Shown here: one piece after another, positions 39,628 through 50,999 of the stretch
Numbering within the stretch: position 1 is the stretch's first letter
How the letters are laid out: every line of letters begins with the position of its first letter
Assembly: GCA_028583605.1 (NCBI GenBank)
Contig: CM053325.1
Coordinates: forward strand, 43,532,987-43,596,986
DNA length: 64,000 bases
Direction of reading: 5' to 3'
DNA from: Dastarcus helophoroides
Taxonomy: Eukaryota; Arthropoda; Insecta; Coleoptera; Bothrideridae
The notes under the pieces: generated by a model
What the model was told of the DNA's origin: nothing
Seen by the model: only the letters and a program-made list of their open reading frames with translations
Database searches by the model: none
Made by a program: the position numbers and the translations under genes

Positions 39628-39878
39628 TTGAAATACAAATCTAGTCCCATAAATCCAAGAAAGATTAAAAACCACAACAAAGGTTGCTCTAACACGTTTC
39701 AACAGCCAAGCTATCATTTTCAGAGAGGTACTATTCCATCAGTATCTACTACTACTACTACAGTATCTACTATCAATACCTCTCTGAAGATGATAGTTTG
39801 GCTATCAAAATGCGTTAGAGCGTTTTTTTGGGTTTTTTTAATTTTTCTTAGTTTTAGGGGACAAGATTTGTATTTCAA
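39628..39878. mobile_element. Short 250-bp foldback MITE
   Basis: The arms start TTGAAATACAAATCT and end AGATTTGTATTTCAA. They pair through ccaagctatcattttcagagaggta against tacctctctgaagatgatagtttggcta. The loop contains a (TAC)n-like run, tatctactactactactacag. A half copy in the forward sense lies at 46072-46166. Confidence 0.8.
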
Positions 39879-40108
39879 ATATGCTTGCATCGGCTAAACC
39901 TGACTTAATAATTCAATATGCGTTATTTGTTTTTCAGAAGCTGCTTATGAGATTAACTATGGTGGAAACTTTTTAAATATTCCCTACTCAACACTTATTC
40001 TCTGCTTATTTGTAAAATAGGGCCATTTTATAACGCCGACAATAAAAACAATTCAGTTAATTTAGTGCGGGAGTAAACTGTGGACGAATAGGTTAACAAG
40101 TTAAAAGT

Positions 40109-42871
40109 ATGGAGATGGAGAAGGTAGCTAGTGGGGTTGGCCCAACTTCAACTTCGGGCCTGGATACGTTCGCTAATTTATATAACTGTGTTGTTTGTAA
40201 TTTAGTGAAAAATGGATTTGGAACTTTAAATTTCGAAGAGAAAAATCTCATTATTTCAAAAGATAGACCAATTCCTGCCTTACCGAATTTAACAAAACAA
40301 ACTAAGTTATACACTAGGCATTTTCAAACCGAAAACTATAAAAAATGTGGATGGCTTACGGGGTGTGACACAAAATCACTTTTACTTTGTTGGTCATGCA
40401 TCATGTTTTGAAAGGAAAATAATTTATGGAATAGAAATGAATTTTCTGATATAAACAATCTTCATAAATTAATAAAGAGGCATTCATCTAGTAGGGCTTA
40501 TTTAGAAGTTATTCTTCAACAAAAACATTTGGCAAAACTAGAATTGAGCATGTATTATATAATCAGCTGAAAATTAGTCACGAAAAACATTACCAGGAAG
40601 TAAAAAAATATCACGGAATTCTTAAAAGGCTCATCGATATGGTTTGCTTTCTACATCAACATGAGCTCGGTTTTCGAGTAAATCTGAAAATTCGTCGAAT
40701 AGGGGTAATTATATAGATTTAGGTAATTTTCTGTCAAAATACGATGAAACCTTAAAATTACATTTACAAAACTCAGCAGTATTTAAAGGCACTTCTAATG
40801 TCATCCAAAATGATTTGATTGCATGCGTAGCTGAGATTACTTCAAGAAAAATAAAAAGGGAAATAAATGAAGCTTCATTTGTTGCAATTATACTGGATGA
40901 AACTACCGATGTGGCAAATATAAGTCAATTGTCAAAGATTGTGTGTTAGATTACCTGAAATGGAGAAATTAAAGATAGATTTTTGGGATTTGAGGAGCTC
41001 AATTGTGGTTCAAAATTAGTACCATAAAGCCTCAAGTCATAGTTTTATGCTACTAATTTTGATTTGACCAACATTATTTTAAAAAATGTAAAATATACTG
41101 CACATAGCGAAACGCTCAGTGCCACTGTTCTTAATAAAATTTCTTGCCTATTTTTTTAATACAAAATACAGTTTTACTCCAAGCAAGTACCATAAATTAA
41201 CCCACGAAGACGCGATGCATGTTTGAAATAAAACATTTTTTTTAGTTTGAACTAAAAAAGTTTGGTGACGTACTTTTATTTCTTAGATCATATTTTCGTA
41301 ATTCAAATTAGAATGTTCCTATTAACTTAGTTTTATTTATATTTAATAGAAATGTGAGTAGTTAATATTATTTTTTAATACGTTTTGCCTTTTGTTAGTT
41401 AGTGACTAGGGTGTTACATGAAAGCCATCGGTTTATGTTAAGAGGGAATTGTGTTAATTTTCAAAGTTTACCTCCAAAGTCAGTTATATAAAGATTTCTT
41501 TTAATTTATGAGATTTTAAAGAATTGTTGAAAAAGAATAAATTTAACATAAAAAGTGAATGATTTTAAAAGTCTGGTTAGTCCGACACTTTAAGGGTGAT
41601 TAGTTAAAAAAGAGGAAAATGCATTAATTTATATCTAAATTTTGATTGACTTCCATAAAATTTTCTTCTCTTATTCGTAACCTTCAATTCCGTAATAATC
41701 CCAGGATCCCGGAATAGACTAAATATAATCCCGAAATCCCGGGATTAGAAATAAGACCGGGATCAAATTCTCTAGCTATGACGGAGCAGCAGTAATGTCT
41801 GGAATTAAGGGGACTTTAAACTAGAGTAAGAGAAAAGTATCCGAGTGGGCTCTTTGTTCATTGCATGGTTTAAATTTGGTGTTACAGCAGTCTCTTAGTA
41901 GCATAAAAGAAGGTAAAGTTTTTTTTTAACTCTAAGTGACCTTGCTTCATTTTTTCAAAATCTTCTAAGCGAACAAATGCGTTGGATTCAGAGATTCACA
42001 AGAGATTACCAAAAGTAGCTCCAACCCGATGGAATTATAACGGAAGACTGGTGCAAACTGTATTTGAATATCGTCTGCTTCTTATTAAACTTTTTGAAAA
42101 CATTTGATACAAGAAGAATGGTATCAGGAGACAGTAGTTTGCTCTAGAAGATATTTAGATATATTAAAAAATGAAGTGAATTTCAATTTTTTATTGCTGA
42201 TATTCTCTGAAATAATTTCATTTTGGGACGTATTATTTAGCGCCTTACAAAATAAAACATGTGATATTAATTTCTGCATAAAAAACAATTTAGGAATTTA
42301 AATCTGCAATTTCTGCAAAAAGAGAACCACTTGATGGCCTGTGGAGTAAATTACATGCACATTTGCACATTTAAAATCGGGCGCAAAAAATGCGTAGTGC
42401 TGTTGGAGATGAAAAGGCAACTCATAGAAGATTATTTTTGGAAATAATTGATAATATATCTACACTCATAAACGCAAGATTTGCAAACTTTAACAGCCTA
42501 AAATTCATAGAGCTGTTAAATTTTTGTGACAATGATAAAATCGCTGTGTTTGAATCTCTGAAACAAAATTATCCTGATTATTTCGATTTTCCAAGTTTGC
42601 GATCCGAACTTGAGGTGATATACAGTGGGTATAAGACTAACGTTAATGGCATGTGGAAATCTATAGCAAATGTGGACTAACTCAAGTGTTTCCCAAAATT
42701 CTTAACTTATGTGAGTTAACTCTTACTACTCCTGCCACAAGTGCTTCTACAGAACGCAGTTTTTCCGCCCTAAAACCAATTAAGAATTTTATTAGAAATT
42801 CTACTTGGCAAGAAATACTTTCTAGTTTAGCAATGATATCTAGGAAGGGAATTAGTTTAAGATATTCCTAA
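40109..42871 (+). pseudogene. hAT transposase (ZMYM1-like), decayed
   Basis: It opens with a zinc-finger-like region containing NCVVCNLVKNGFG and KKCGWLTGCD...LLLCWSC, resembling the TTF-type finger of ZMYM1-like hAT proteins. Next come FLSKYDETLKLHLQNSAVF, VIQNDLIACV, AIILDETTDVANISQLS (first catalytic Asp in LDETTD), YDGAAVMSGIKG (41776), and the C-terminal dimerisation block LTTPATSASTERSFSALKPIK (42730). Stops and shifts are frequent. Roughly 41040-41760 has no transposase similarity and may be a later insertion. The right side near 43040-43062 has gccacgccagtg, compatible with a hAT terminus, but I found no matching left end. Confidence 0.85.
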
Positions 42872-43185
42872 TGAGCAAAAATTTTAGGATGATGTAATTG
42901 ATGAATTTTCAAAACAATAATAATAATTTTAAGTAAAATAAAAGTTTTTTTTTTATCTTGAAATACACATCAAAAAATAAAATCGGCTTGTGACGTATTT
43001 GATATTTCTTTCTCGAACAGTTTCTTCATTTATAAAAGGCACGCCACGCCAGTGAACACTGGCAACACCCTGTAAGAAAACTTGATAAAAATAAGGTTTT
43101 TCTACTATAAACCATCAATCAAATCTCTTCCCTGTAGCTAATAAATTAAGAAAAAATGGATCATTACTGACCATGCTACACAGTA

Positions 43186-44101
43186 CGAGGGTTGGCTTTC
43201 TAATTTTGCATATAGTCACATAGAGTAATAAAATGCATAGTTCCGAAATTAACTTCAACATTACATTAATAAGTGTTAGAAACTTCTTCAAAATACAAGT
43301 GGTTTAGTCAGAGTGAATTGAAAAAGTTAGTAAGCCATTAGTAAATCGTGAGCATTTCCGACCGATAACAACTTTCAAAGAGGTTGATCTCAACAATGTC
43401 TTGCCGAGTTGGTTGCAGTTTTTGTTAATGAAGCACCACATCAATCGACAATTTTTCGCTGGTGTTTTGAATTCAAACATGGACACACAAATCTTAGCGA
43501 TGATCCTATGCCAGGTCCACATAAAGCACCGGTTACTCACAAAAATATTAATGCGGTGCGTGAGATGATTAACGATAAGGTCATGTAACTTACCGCGTGA
43601 TATAGAATTTCGTCGGCATTCCTAAGACCTTAATCCAAAAGATTTTACACAAAGAATTAAGCGTCAAAAAATTAGTTTCTCGCTGGACCCCACATCAGTT
43701 GACCGAAGGGCAATTGGCGGGTTGTGTCAATTGGTGCCGAAGAACTCTAAATTGTTTCAATGGGGACCGCTCCAAAAAAGAGTTTGGAGCAACAAAACTA
43801 TTTGCTTGATCATCTTCCCTGTAGTCATGACCTAAGGCCCAACAATGTTTTTACATTTCTAATCAGCAAAAATGCATTGCATGGAAAACGGTTTCAATCA
43901 GCTAAAGATGCTGTCGATTCAATCCCATATTTCTGAACGGCTTACTAGCTTTCAAAATTAACTGTGACTTGATAGTTGCATTTCAACGAAATTTTCAACA
44001 CGTATTAATGTACTATAATGTTAAGATTAATTTCGGATCTATGCATTTTGTTACTTGCGCCCGTTGTGTGGCTGTATGCAAAACTAAAAAGGCAACCCTC
44101 G
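43186..44101 (+). mobile_element. mariner element, core deleted
   Basis: The TIRs are CGAGGGTTGGCTTTCTAATT at the left and CGAGGGTTGCCTTTTTAGTT inverted at the right, with TA on both sides (43184-43185, 44102-44103). It is 916 bp, against about 1.3 kb for an intact mariner. The N-terminal helix-turn-helix part survives (STIFRWCFEFKHGHTNLSDD, REMINDK, LSVKKLVSRWTPHQLTEGQ). So does the far C-terminal part (ISKNALHGKRFQSAKDAVDS). The DD34D catalytic middle is missing, so this copy is an internally deleted derivative. Confidence 0.85.
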
Positions 44102-44103
44102 TA

Positions 44104-44588
44104 CAACAGAGTAGTCTCCGAAAAATACTGTTACCAAATTAATTTCAATTTTTTTTTGTTTTACCACATTTTTTTAAACTTGATACCTCTTAACATAGAA
44201 TCACTCCCTCCAAACGAGCTTCCATATTAGCCTACTCATGTTTTGTTAAAATATCCCAAAAACTGTGTGTTTCTTTGGTATCATTTTAATCACTAATTTC
44301 TAGCACCTAAGAATTAATACAAAAATATACAAGGTGTTTAAAAAAAGGAAACTTTAGTGCACTTTGGTGTTTCTCTCTGCATAACGAAAATTAAATTTAA
44401 AATATGTGTTATATAGTGAACTACTTTTGCACCAAAAAGATTTTTATTATCAAAAAAAATTGAGGAAGCTACAGATCTTTATCATACTAATGGTTCACCC
44501 TAATATGCTTTTTAAAAGTATAAAACATTTTTGTCTATTTTGAAAAAAGGGAAAGATCAAATTATGCACAAAAATAAACTAAGCGTAC
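44104..44588. other. No feature seen
   Basis: Start of the receptor's first intron just downstream of the proximal ectodomain exon. An acaaggtgtttaaaaaaagg phrase near 44330 may be a MITE end. Nothing else is recognised. Confidence 0.35.
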
Positions 44589-45084
44589 CTGTTAAACTAA
44601 TTTCTTGAAATAATAAGTCAGGTTCTTCAAAGCATAAAAGAGCTGATAAATCAAACCCATTAACATAATCTACGCAATATTCCTCATTAGTGTAAAAGTA
44701 ATCATGATTGGGATACCACAGTCTGCCATCCTCCTGAAGAAAAAAACTATCACTTTTATATTTCCGAGGTGCTAGGAGGAACGCTTCGCAGAGACTTCCA
44801 ATAATCAAACTGCTATTTTCTGGCAAAATTTTAAGGAATGTCTCTTCTCGATAAACCGGAATAGTGAAAGGTACACTCAAATTCTTCACACACTCTTCGC
44901 CATATAAGTAAAAGCCCACGGCACAACACTTGCGCACACATTGCCCTTTTGTGCAGTTGCACGAAGTTATTGAAACGTTTTTCAATGGATAAGACAGAAC
45001 GTTGCTGGATATATTGCACGGGTCACTGCAATCGATTAACTCGATGAAGATAAAGTTTAAAAGTAAGGCTACTCTCACGTACAT
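44589..45084 (-). CDS. Mth-like ectodomain exon, proximal (E1)
   Basis: A 496-nt first exon from ATG 45084 to the AACAG|gtacgc donor at 44589 (phase 1), encoding 165 residues. Residues 1-18 are a hydrophobic signal peptide (VALLLNFIFIEL). The ectodomain carries the Methuselah pattern C-x-C-x4-C-x3-CC (SCNCTKGQCVRKCC), then GEECV, a hydrophobic strand before NSS, DGRLWYP, EEYCVDYV and LLCF. These occupy the same order as in the fly Mth ectodomain, whose ligand-binding region uses these disulfides. N-glycosylation sites NIS, NVS, NCT, NLS and NSS are visible. It is only distantly similar to the two distal exons and keeps the fullest cysteine set. Confidence 0.85.
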
Positions 45085-45099
45085 CTCGGCGATCGTACA

Positions 45100-45170
45100 T
45101 ACTCATTACTATATACTATGATTTTCGAATCATGGCTATAAAATAACTAAATAGTATATAAATGGGTTGT
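45100..45170 (-). promoter_or_regulatory. Candidate core promoter and uORF of E1
   Basis: On the minus strand a TATA-like tttatatactattt lies near 45150-45164, about 70 bp before the ATG. Between them, ATG-ATT-CGA-AAA-TCA-TAG at 45133-45116 would be a five-codon upstream ORF if transcription starts before it. The TSS has not been mapped. Confidence 0.35.
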
Positions 45171-45179
45171 CGCGAGTGC

Positions 45180-46071
45180 CCCCGATTTGCACTTCAAGTT
45201 GATATCTGGTGGCAGGAGGCAATCTGTTAATAATAATATCATGAAATGAGATATCCAGCTAATGTGATGAGCATAAATTAAAGTTGATTTGCCCGATCAT
45301 GCTTTTGTATCCCGCTGTTATCAGACTATTCGTAAGGCTTATTAAAGCAAAAAAAATAATAAACCATAGTGAAGGTTAATTTACAAATACATAGTAAATG
45401 CAATAAGCAAGAATGCATAGAAGATTTGAAGAGAGACAGATAAATTATGTCTTTCTGGAGAATATTTAAATATTGAAAAATCTTATCCCAAGTCAATTGT
45501 ATATAAAGTGCGCCTTAAAAGTCATGCCCATTTCAGAAGCTAGCAATTTTGGAAATATCAATTCAATTATTGGGGGAGGGGTTGCAAGAACTCCTGGGAA
45601 ATTTATTCTGAAAATTTTAACCAGTAACTGCGGGGAGGAATAAGGATGTTTTTTTTTTCAATAGCAACCCCGTTTTTTATTACACTATATGAAAATTCTT
45701 TATGGTGGACTCTTATTGGTCGGAAACATCAGGTTTATTAATTTTGTTTCATATTTTCGCGACCCAGTTTGAAAATATTGTTAAATAAATATTTCAAAAC
45801 TGAGTAGCAGAAATGTTAAATATAATTAATTAATAAACTATATGAAAACTTAGATCTTTATGGTTAATATGGTGTGCAAAATGTAGAAAAAATGTCGGAG
45901 AATGAATAGGAACTTAAAATTTTAATATTTGAAAAAAACCTTAGGTTTTTAAAGGGCTTTTTACTTTCTTCTCAAATGCTGTATGATTTAATCTTTTAAT
46001 TTTGTTACTTATATTTTCAACTTCGATATCAAATTTTTTTACTTTAGATTAAAACTATGAAAAATTCAAAT
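45180..46071. other. No feature seen
   Basis: Between E1's candidate promoter and a partial MITE. No second copy of the receptor TM exons is found. Confidence 0.4.
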
Positions 46072-46166
46072 ATAAATTTTGTCCCCTGAAACCAAGAAAG
46101 ATTAAAAAACACAACAAAGGTTGCGCGTTTCGATAGCCAAGTTATCATCTTCAGAGAGATGGAGCT
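46072..46166 (+). mobile_element. Half copy of the 39628 foldback MITE
   Basis: ATTCAAATATAAATTTTGTC through agccaagttatcatcttcagagaga matches the left arm of the 39628-39878 element. The second arm is missing. Confidence 0.75.
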
Positions 46167-46169
46167 ATA

Positions 46170-46640
46170 GATTGATTGAATTACCCTAGGAAAATATTTC
46201 CCGAAATTTCGAGTTTAAATTAAAACTTTCGAAAAAATATTAAAATTGAATAATCGAAGTTTCAAGAATGAATCAATGAAAAGGAAGGCTTTGGTTTAAA
46301 TACAAATTTTGAGATTACTATCGAAATTTTGAGAAGAAATCTAGACAACGAGAAAAAGATCTACATTTTCAGTTTAAAATCATAATTTTAAGAAATAATA
46401 ATCGAAATTTTGAATAGAAATTCCAAATTTTAAAATGAAATTCAAAATGTTTTTTTTAATCCAAAGTTGGATCAAGAAATCAAAAAAGTGCGATGAAAAT
46501 TAAATTTTCGACATTAATAAAAAAAGTATAGGACACCAGGAAATATCTAGAAAAAAAACATATTTCGGAAAAAGTTAGAAATTTATTTCGAGATGAGTGG
46601 TATCGTTTCGAAAAAGAACTCAAAATTGAATAAATTGACT
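46170..46640. repeat. Low-complexity AAATTTTGA-type block
   Basis: Runs such as gaaattttgagaag and ttttgaatagaaattcc, same texture as other blocks. It directly follows the half MITE. Confidence 0.5.
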
Positions 46641-48700
46641 TGTGAACTTCTGAGGTTATTTTAGAATTTTAATTTTTGATTTTTAATTTTCTTGTCTTGG
46701 TATATCAGTACTATTTTGGAGATGACCTTTTTTTGCAAAGTAGAGAATGTCCTTGCCAGATACAGATATAATCTGACTGGTAAAGAAACATTAAGAGCAG
46801 AAGATCTGGAAGGAATGAGATGCTGACCGAGACTCAAACAAACTTGTGGAAGTTTCAAAGGATTTGGAATCTATGTGACAGGGCTCATAACGGCCTCCAC
46901 AAAAAATTTAAAAAAATGTCCACTCTTGCTTGGGGCCCTGTACAATTTGTTGATGGAGACCCTTCAATATTTTTATACTGTAAAAATGTTAAAAACATCT
47001 ACAAAACTTGATGACTAAAGGAAAATCTTGTCGTGTCCAACTTATTTTTGACAACTAAAGAAAAAAGAGAGAAAGTCATTCACTTTGGTTGATGCCTACG
47101 AGCGAGCTATATCACTCGCCACTCTGTTCCCTATCTGACTACGGGTCTGAGTTGAAATCTTTTTAAAGCAAAATTACGAAATCACGTTTTTACTTTAATA
47201 GTACAGAATGTATAAGAACGTTCATAATAATAATAATAAATAACAACTCACTTATTATTACTGAAAACAATATTTTAAGATCAATGATTTATTCTCATGA
47301 TCGCATGCCTGTTATTTTTAAAAGAGGCTGGCTTTATAAAACCTTTTAATTATTATATAATATAAAAACACTGAAACTATTTTTGTAATTTTTGTCTCTC
47401 GGTATGTCTCGATATAACTTGGAAATGAATGAACAAATATTGAATTTTTACTAACAGGAAGAGTATTTTGTTGGGCATAATTTTTTCACACGATCTAAAT
47501 TGTGCTTAAAATTTATATAAGGCTAAATATAGCAAATACCTTATAAACATTGAAAATTATCATAAAATTATTTGTTACAAAATATATTCACGCCACATGT
47601 AGCTCGCGAGCCACATATGGCTCGCGGTAAACTTTTGATGTGGCTCGCGGTAACTATAAAGAAAAAAAGTATCCCATTTTATTTCGCAACTTTATGTCTC
47701 TATGTTGAATTCAAAACATCGATTTAAAGTCAAATGTTTGGAAAAAAATTAAAAATAAAAAGAAAAGATGCTATTTCATTTAAAATCATTGCCTACTATG
47801 ATTTTCATTAAAAAAAATAGAACTTTAGGTTATAACCCCAAACCAAATCATTTATATCAATAAATTGTACGTGAAAAACCACATTAGGAACATTTTTAAT
47901 CAAACTTTTGTTGTTAACAGAAAATAAGCTACAAACAGTGTAAGATTTTCGAAAATTTTTAATTTTTCAAATTGTGCTAAAACGGGTAAAGGTACAACAT
48001 TTTTGTGCTGATAAGGTAATTTATCTCACAAAATTGGTTTAGGTTTGTGAAAACCCCGATTCTGTATCTCTGACAGAAATATTAGTAATAGGGCAAAACC
48101 ATCGAAAATGGGATGCACTCTACAGAAAGTACTACAGTTTACATTAATTTATACAACAAGAGAGGGTATGATGTTCATATCGTACCAGAACGAACAGATA
48201 GTGTTCAATCATTCGAGTGAGGTATGGATAGCCCACTCGAGTGTACTTTTCGTACAACTGTAAACCGCTAAAAGTAAAAATAAGGTTTGAAATATAAAAA
48301 AAAGGAAATAATAAGAAAAATCATTTTAAGACAATTGTCAAAATGGGTCAAGTGTAAATGACTTCGTCGTAAATTTATTGTAATAAATTATTATCCTTTC
48401 ACATTTTTATTATTTATGTTCTTATTAAAAATAAAATGTTAAATGTCTGTGCTTGAGAGATGACATACGTATGACAGTACTGATAAGAAGATATTGAACT
48501 TGCAATAAATGAAAAGAGTGTACAATTTATAAGTGTATTTTACATCAATAATTATTAGATTCGTTTCCACACGACTACAAACATCCAAACCACAAATACA
48601 AAAAGGTTGATCAGTTTGACAATATTTATTTTCAAATATTTCCAACATTCTGACTTGGGACTAGTGTGGGTTCCAACTACACTACATAGACACTATTACT
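46641..48700. other. No gene; one GC-rich repeat
   Basis: At 47589-47655 ggctcgcg/cgcgagcc recurs three times (agctcgcgagccacatatgg, then ggctcgcggtaa twice). It resembles the subterminal sequence of some hAT elements, but no borders were found. Nothing else is recognised. Confidence 0.35.
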
Positions 48701-50940
48701 TCCTAGTTTTAAGTTTTCACTTCTGCCAGCAACCTCATAACTGGTTAATTTTTTCTTAATCCAACTTTTAGATTTCAAATTTAAACTCTGAGTTTTGAAA
48801 TAGAATTTAAGGATAAAGGCTAAAAATTTATAAATAAAATTTTAAAAATCACACAATTTAGATATAATTAATATAACAAAAATATTCTCTAACTTTCGAT
48901 CTCAAATTTAAACACAAAATTTTAAAGAAAATTCCAAATTTGAAAAAAAAAAATATTTAAGAACTTGGTTTTAACACGAAAAATCAAGAAAAAGCTTAAG
49001 ATATCTAAATTTAGAAAAAAAGTTTAAATTGTATGATCAACGACAAAATTTTTAAAATAAAAGTCAAAGTCTCTAAAATAAAGTTTACATTTCGAATTTC
49101 ACATGGAAATTTTAGAGAAGAATATTGATTTAAATTCAGAATTACTATACTTCGAAAATACTAAGAAAGTCTTAAAATTCTGATTTATTTTCGAATTCGA
49201 TTAAATAGCTAAAATTTTAAGGTTAAACCAACATTTTTTGTGAAACATTTTTTTTAAATCAAACCTATTTTGAAATTTTCATTTTTAACATTAAAATTTC
49301 AAACATAGCATTTAATAAAAAATTTAAATATCTAGAATAGCTTAAAATTGATAGTTGAATTTCAAACTACCATAAAAAAAAATTACGATACAAATTTTAA
49401 ATTTCGAAAAAAAGTCGAGAGAAACGTGGAATTTATAATCAAGTTTAAACGCGAAATTTTGATAAATTTCTCAGTTTTTGCCCAGGAATGAGAAACTTCT
49501 AGATTCAACTTAAAATTTTAATTTTTATTCAATAGATTAAACTTTGACTTTCACAAAAATTTTCTTAGAATTTCAAATTTAAACTTTTGAAGTTTAGTTT
49601 TTAACTCATTTTTTATTAAATTTGGGATTTTACCCACTGTATTAGTAACTTTAAATTTATAAACTCCAAAACACCAGAAGTTTCTTAAAACCTGTGGTTT
49701 TTGTTTAAATTTCGACTTTAATCACTTTTCTAAATTTTGACCTAAATTACAGAATTTTGTATTAAAACTCAACACTCAATTGCATATCAAATTTTAACTT
49801 TAATCGTGACATTTTGAGAGAAAAGTTAAATTTTTGTAAAAAATTTGAAGAAATGTTGATCAATTTTGGGTTTAAAAATATCACTTGGAATTCTGATAAA
49901 ATTTAGAATTTTTAACTTTTGCTTACAAGTTCAAAACTTTTAAAAAAGTAGAAATTTCACTATATTAAAATCCCAATATCAAGAAACATTTTTTCTGACT
50001 TTAGTTTTTTGTGTACAGTTTTCACTTTCATTAAAAAATATTGACCTTTTCTGTCAAAATTTATACTTTTTTTTATTAAAAAATAAAAATTTCAGGAATT
50101 TTAAAAAATAATAAAACTTTGAAAATAAATTCGAAATTTCTGCTCTAAATATATCAAAACTTTCTGTCTAAAAAAATTCGAAATAATTTTAACAACATTT
50201 TTGCTAATAAAATTTTTTTCGGAATTTTGATATTTTTCTTAAAATTCCTCATTTAAACTTGCAATTTTTGTGGGTTTTTTTTTCTAAAATTTCGACCTCA
50301 GCTTAAAATTTAGTATTTTTCAAAACATTACCATCTTTTTCTCAATATTTAAGCTTTAATCTCTAACTTTAATGCCTGAAAGGGATTTTCTCAGAAGCCT
50401 GAAGTTAAAAATTACTAGAAAATATTGAAATCCTAATGAATTTTTATTTATGAATTTAGTTTGTTTTTTAAAACTTGACTTTTTAATCAAAATTTAGACT
50501 TTTTAAAATTTCTTAATTTTTCTCCTTAAATTTAGATTTTTGTCCTAGAAATATTGGTTTAAAATTCATAGTTTTAAAAAAGTAATTGAAATTTTAAAAA
50601 AAAACTCAAAATTTTTGTAAATAAAGTTCCAATAGTTGTAATTTTAACCATAACACGATTATTAGAGTTTTTTCTCGAAATCTACCTTGAAACTTAACAT
50701 TTTTACAAAAGGTCGGGGTTTTGTAAAATAAATTCATTTTTATTAATGTTCACATGTTGACAAATTCCGCAAATGTTTTTTTTTTGTATAAATTTGACGT
50801 CAAACTCAAATCTGAACTTTATTTAAAAATATTAATTCCTGTTTTTGTTTTACCTTTCTACACATCTGACTATTATAGTAACTTAAAAAACTTAAGTGTT
50901 TCAAGGTTAAATCAAAAATTCGAAATTTCAAAATAAGTAC
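48701..50940. repeat. Low-complexity AAATTTTGA-type block, 2.2 kb
   Basis: The largest block of this texture in the window: permuted aaaattttga, ttcgaatttc, aatttttaaaa. It has no coding potential and ends just left of the hAT target duplication at 51000. Confidence 0.55.
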
Positions 50941-50999
50941 TGGTGATTGGTGTCGTCTGAAAAAAAAAGATTTAAATAATACTAAAATGTATAACTTTA

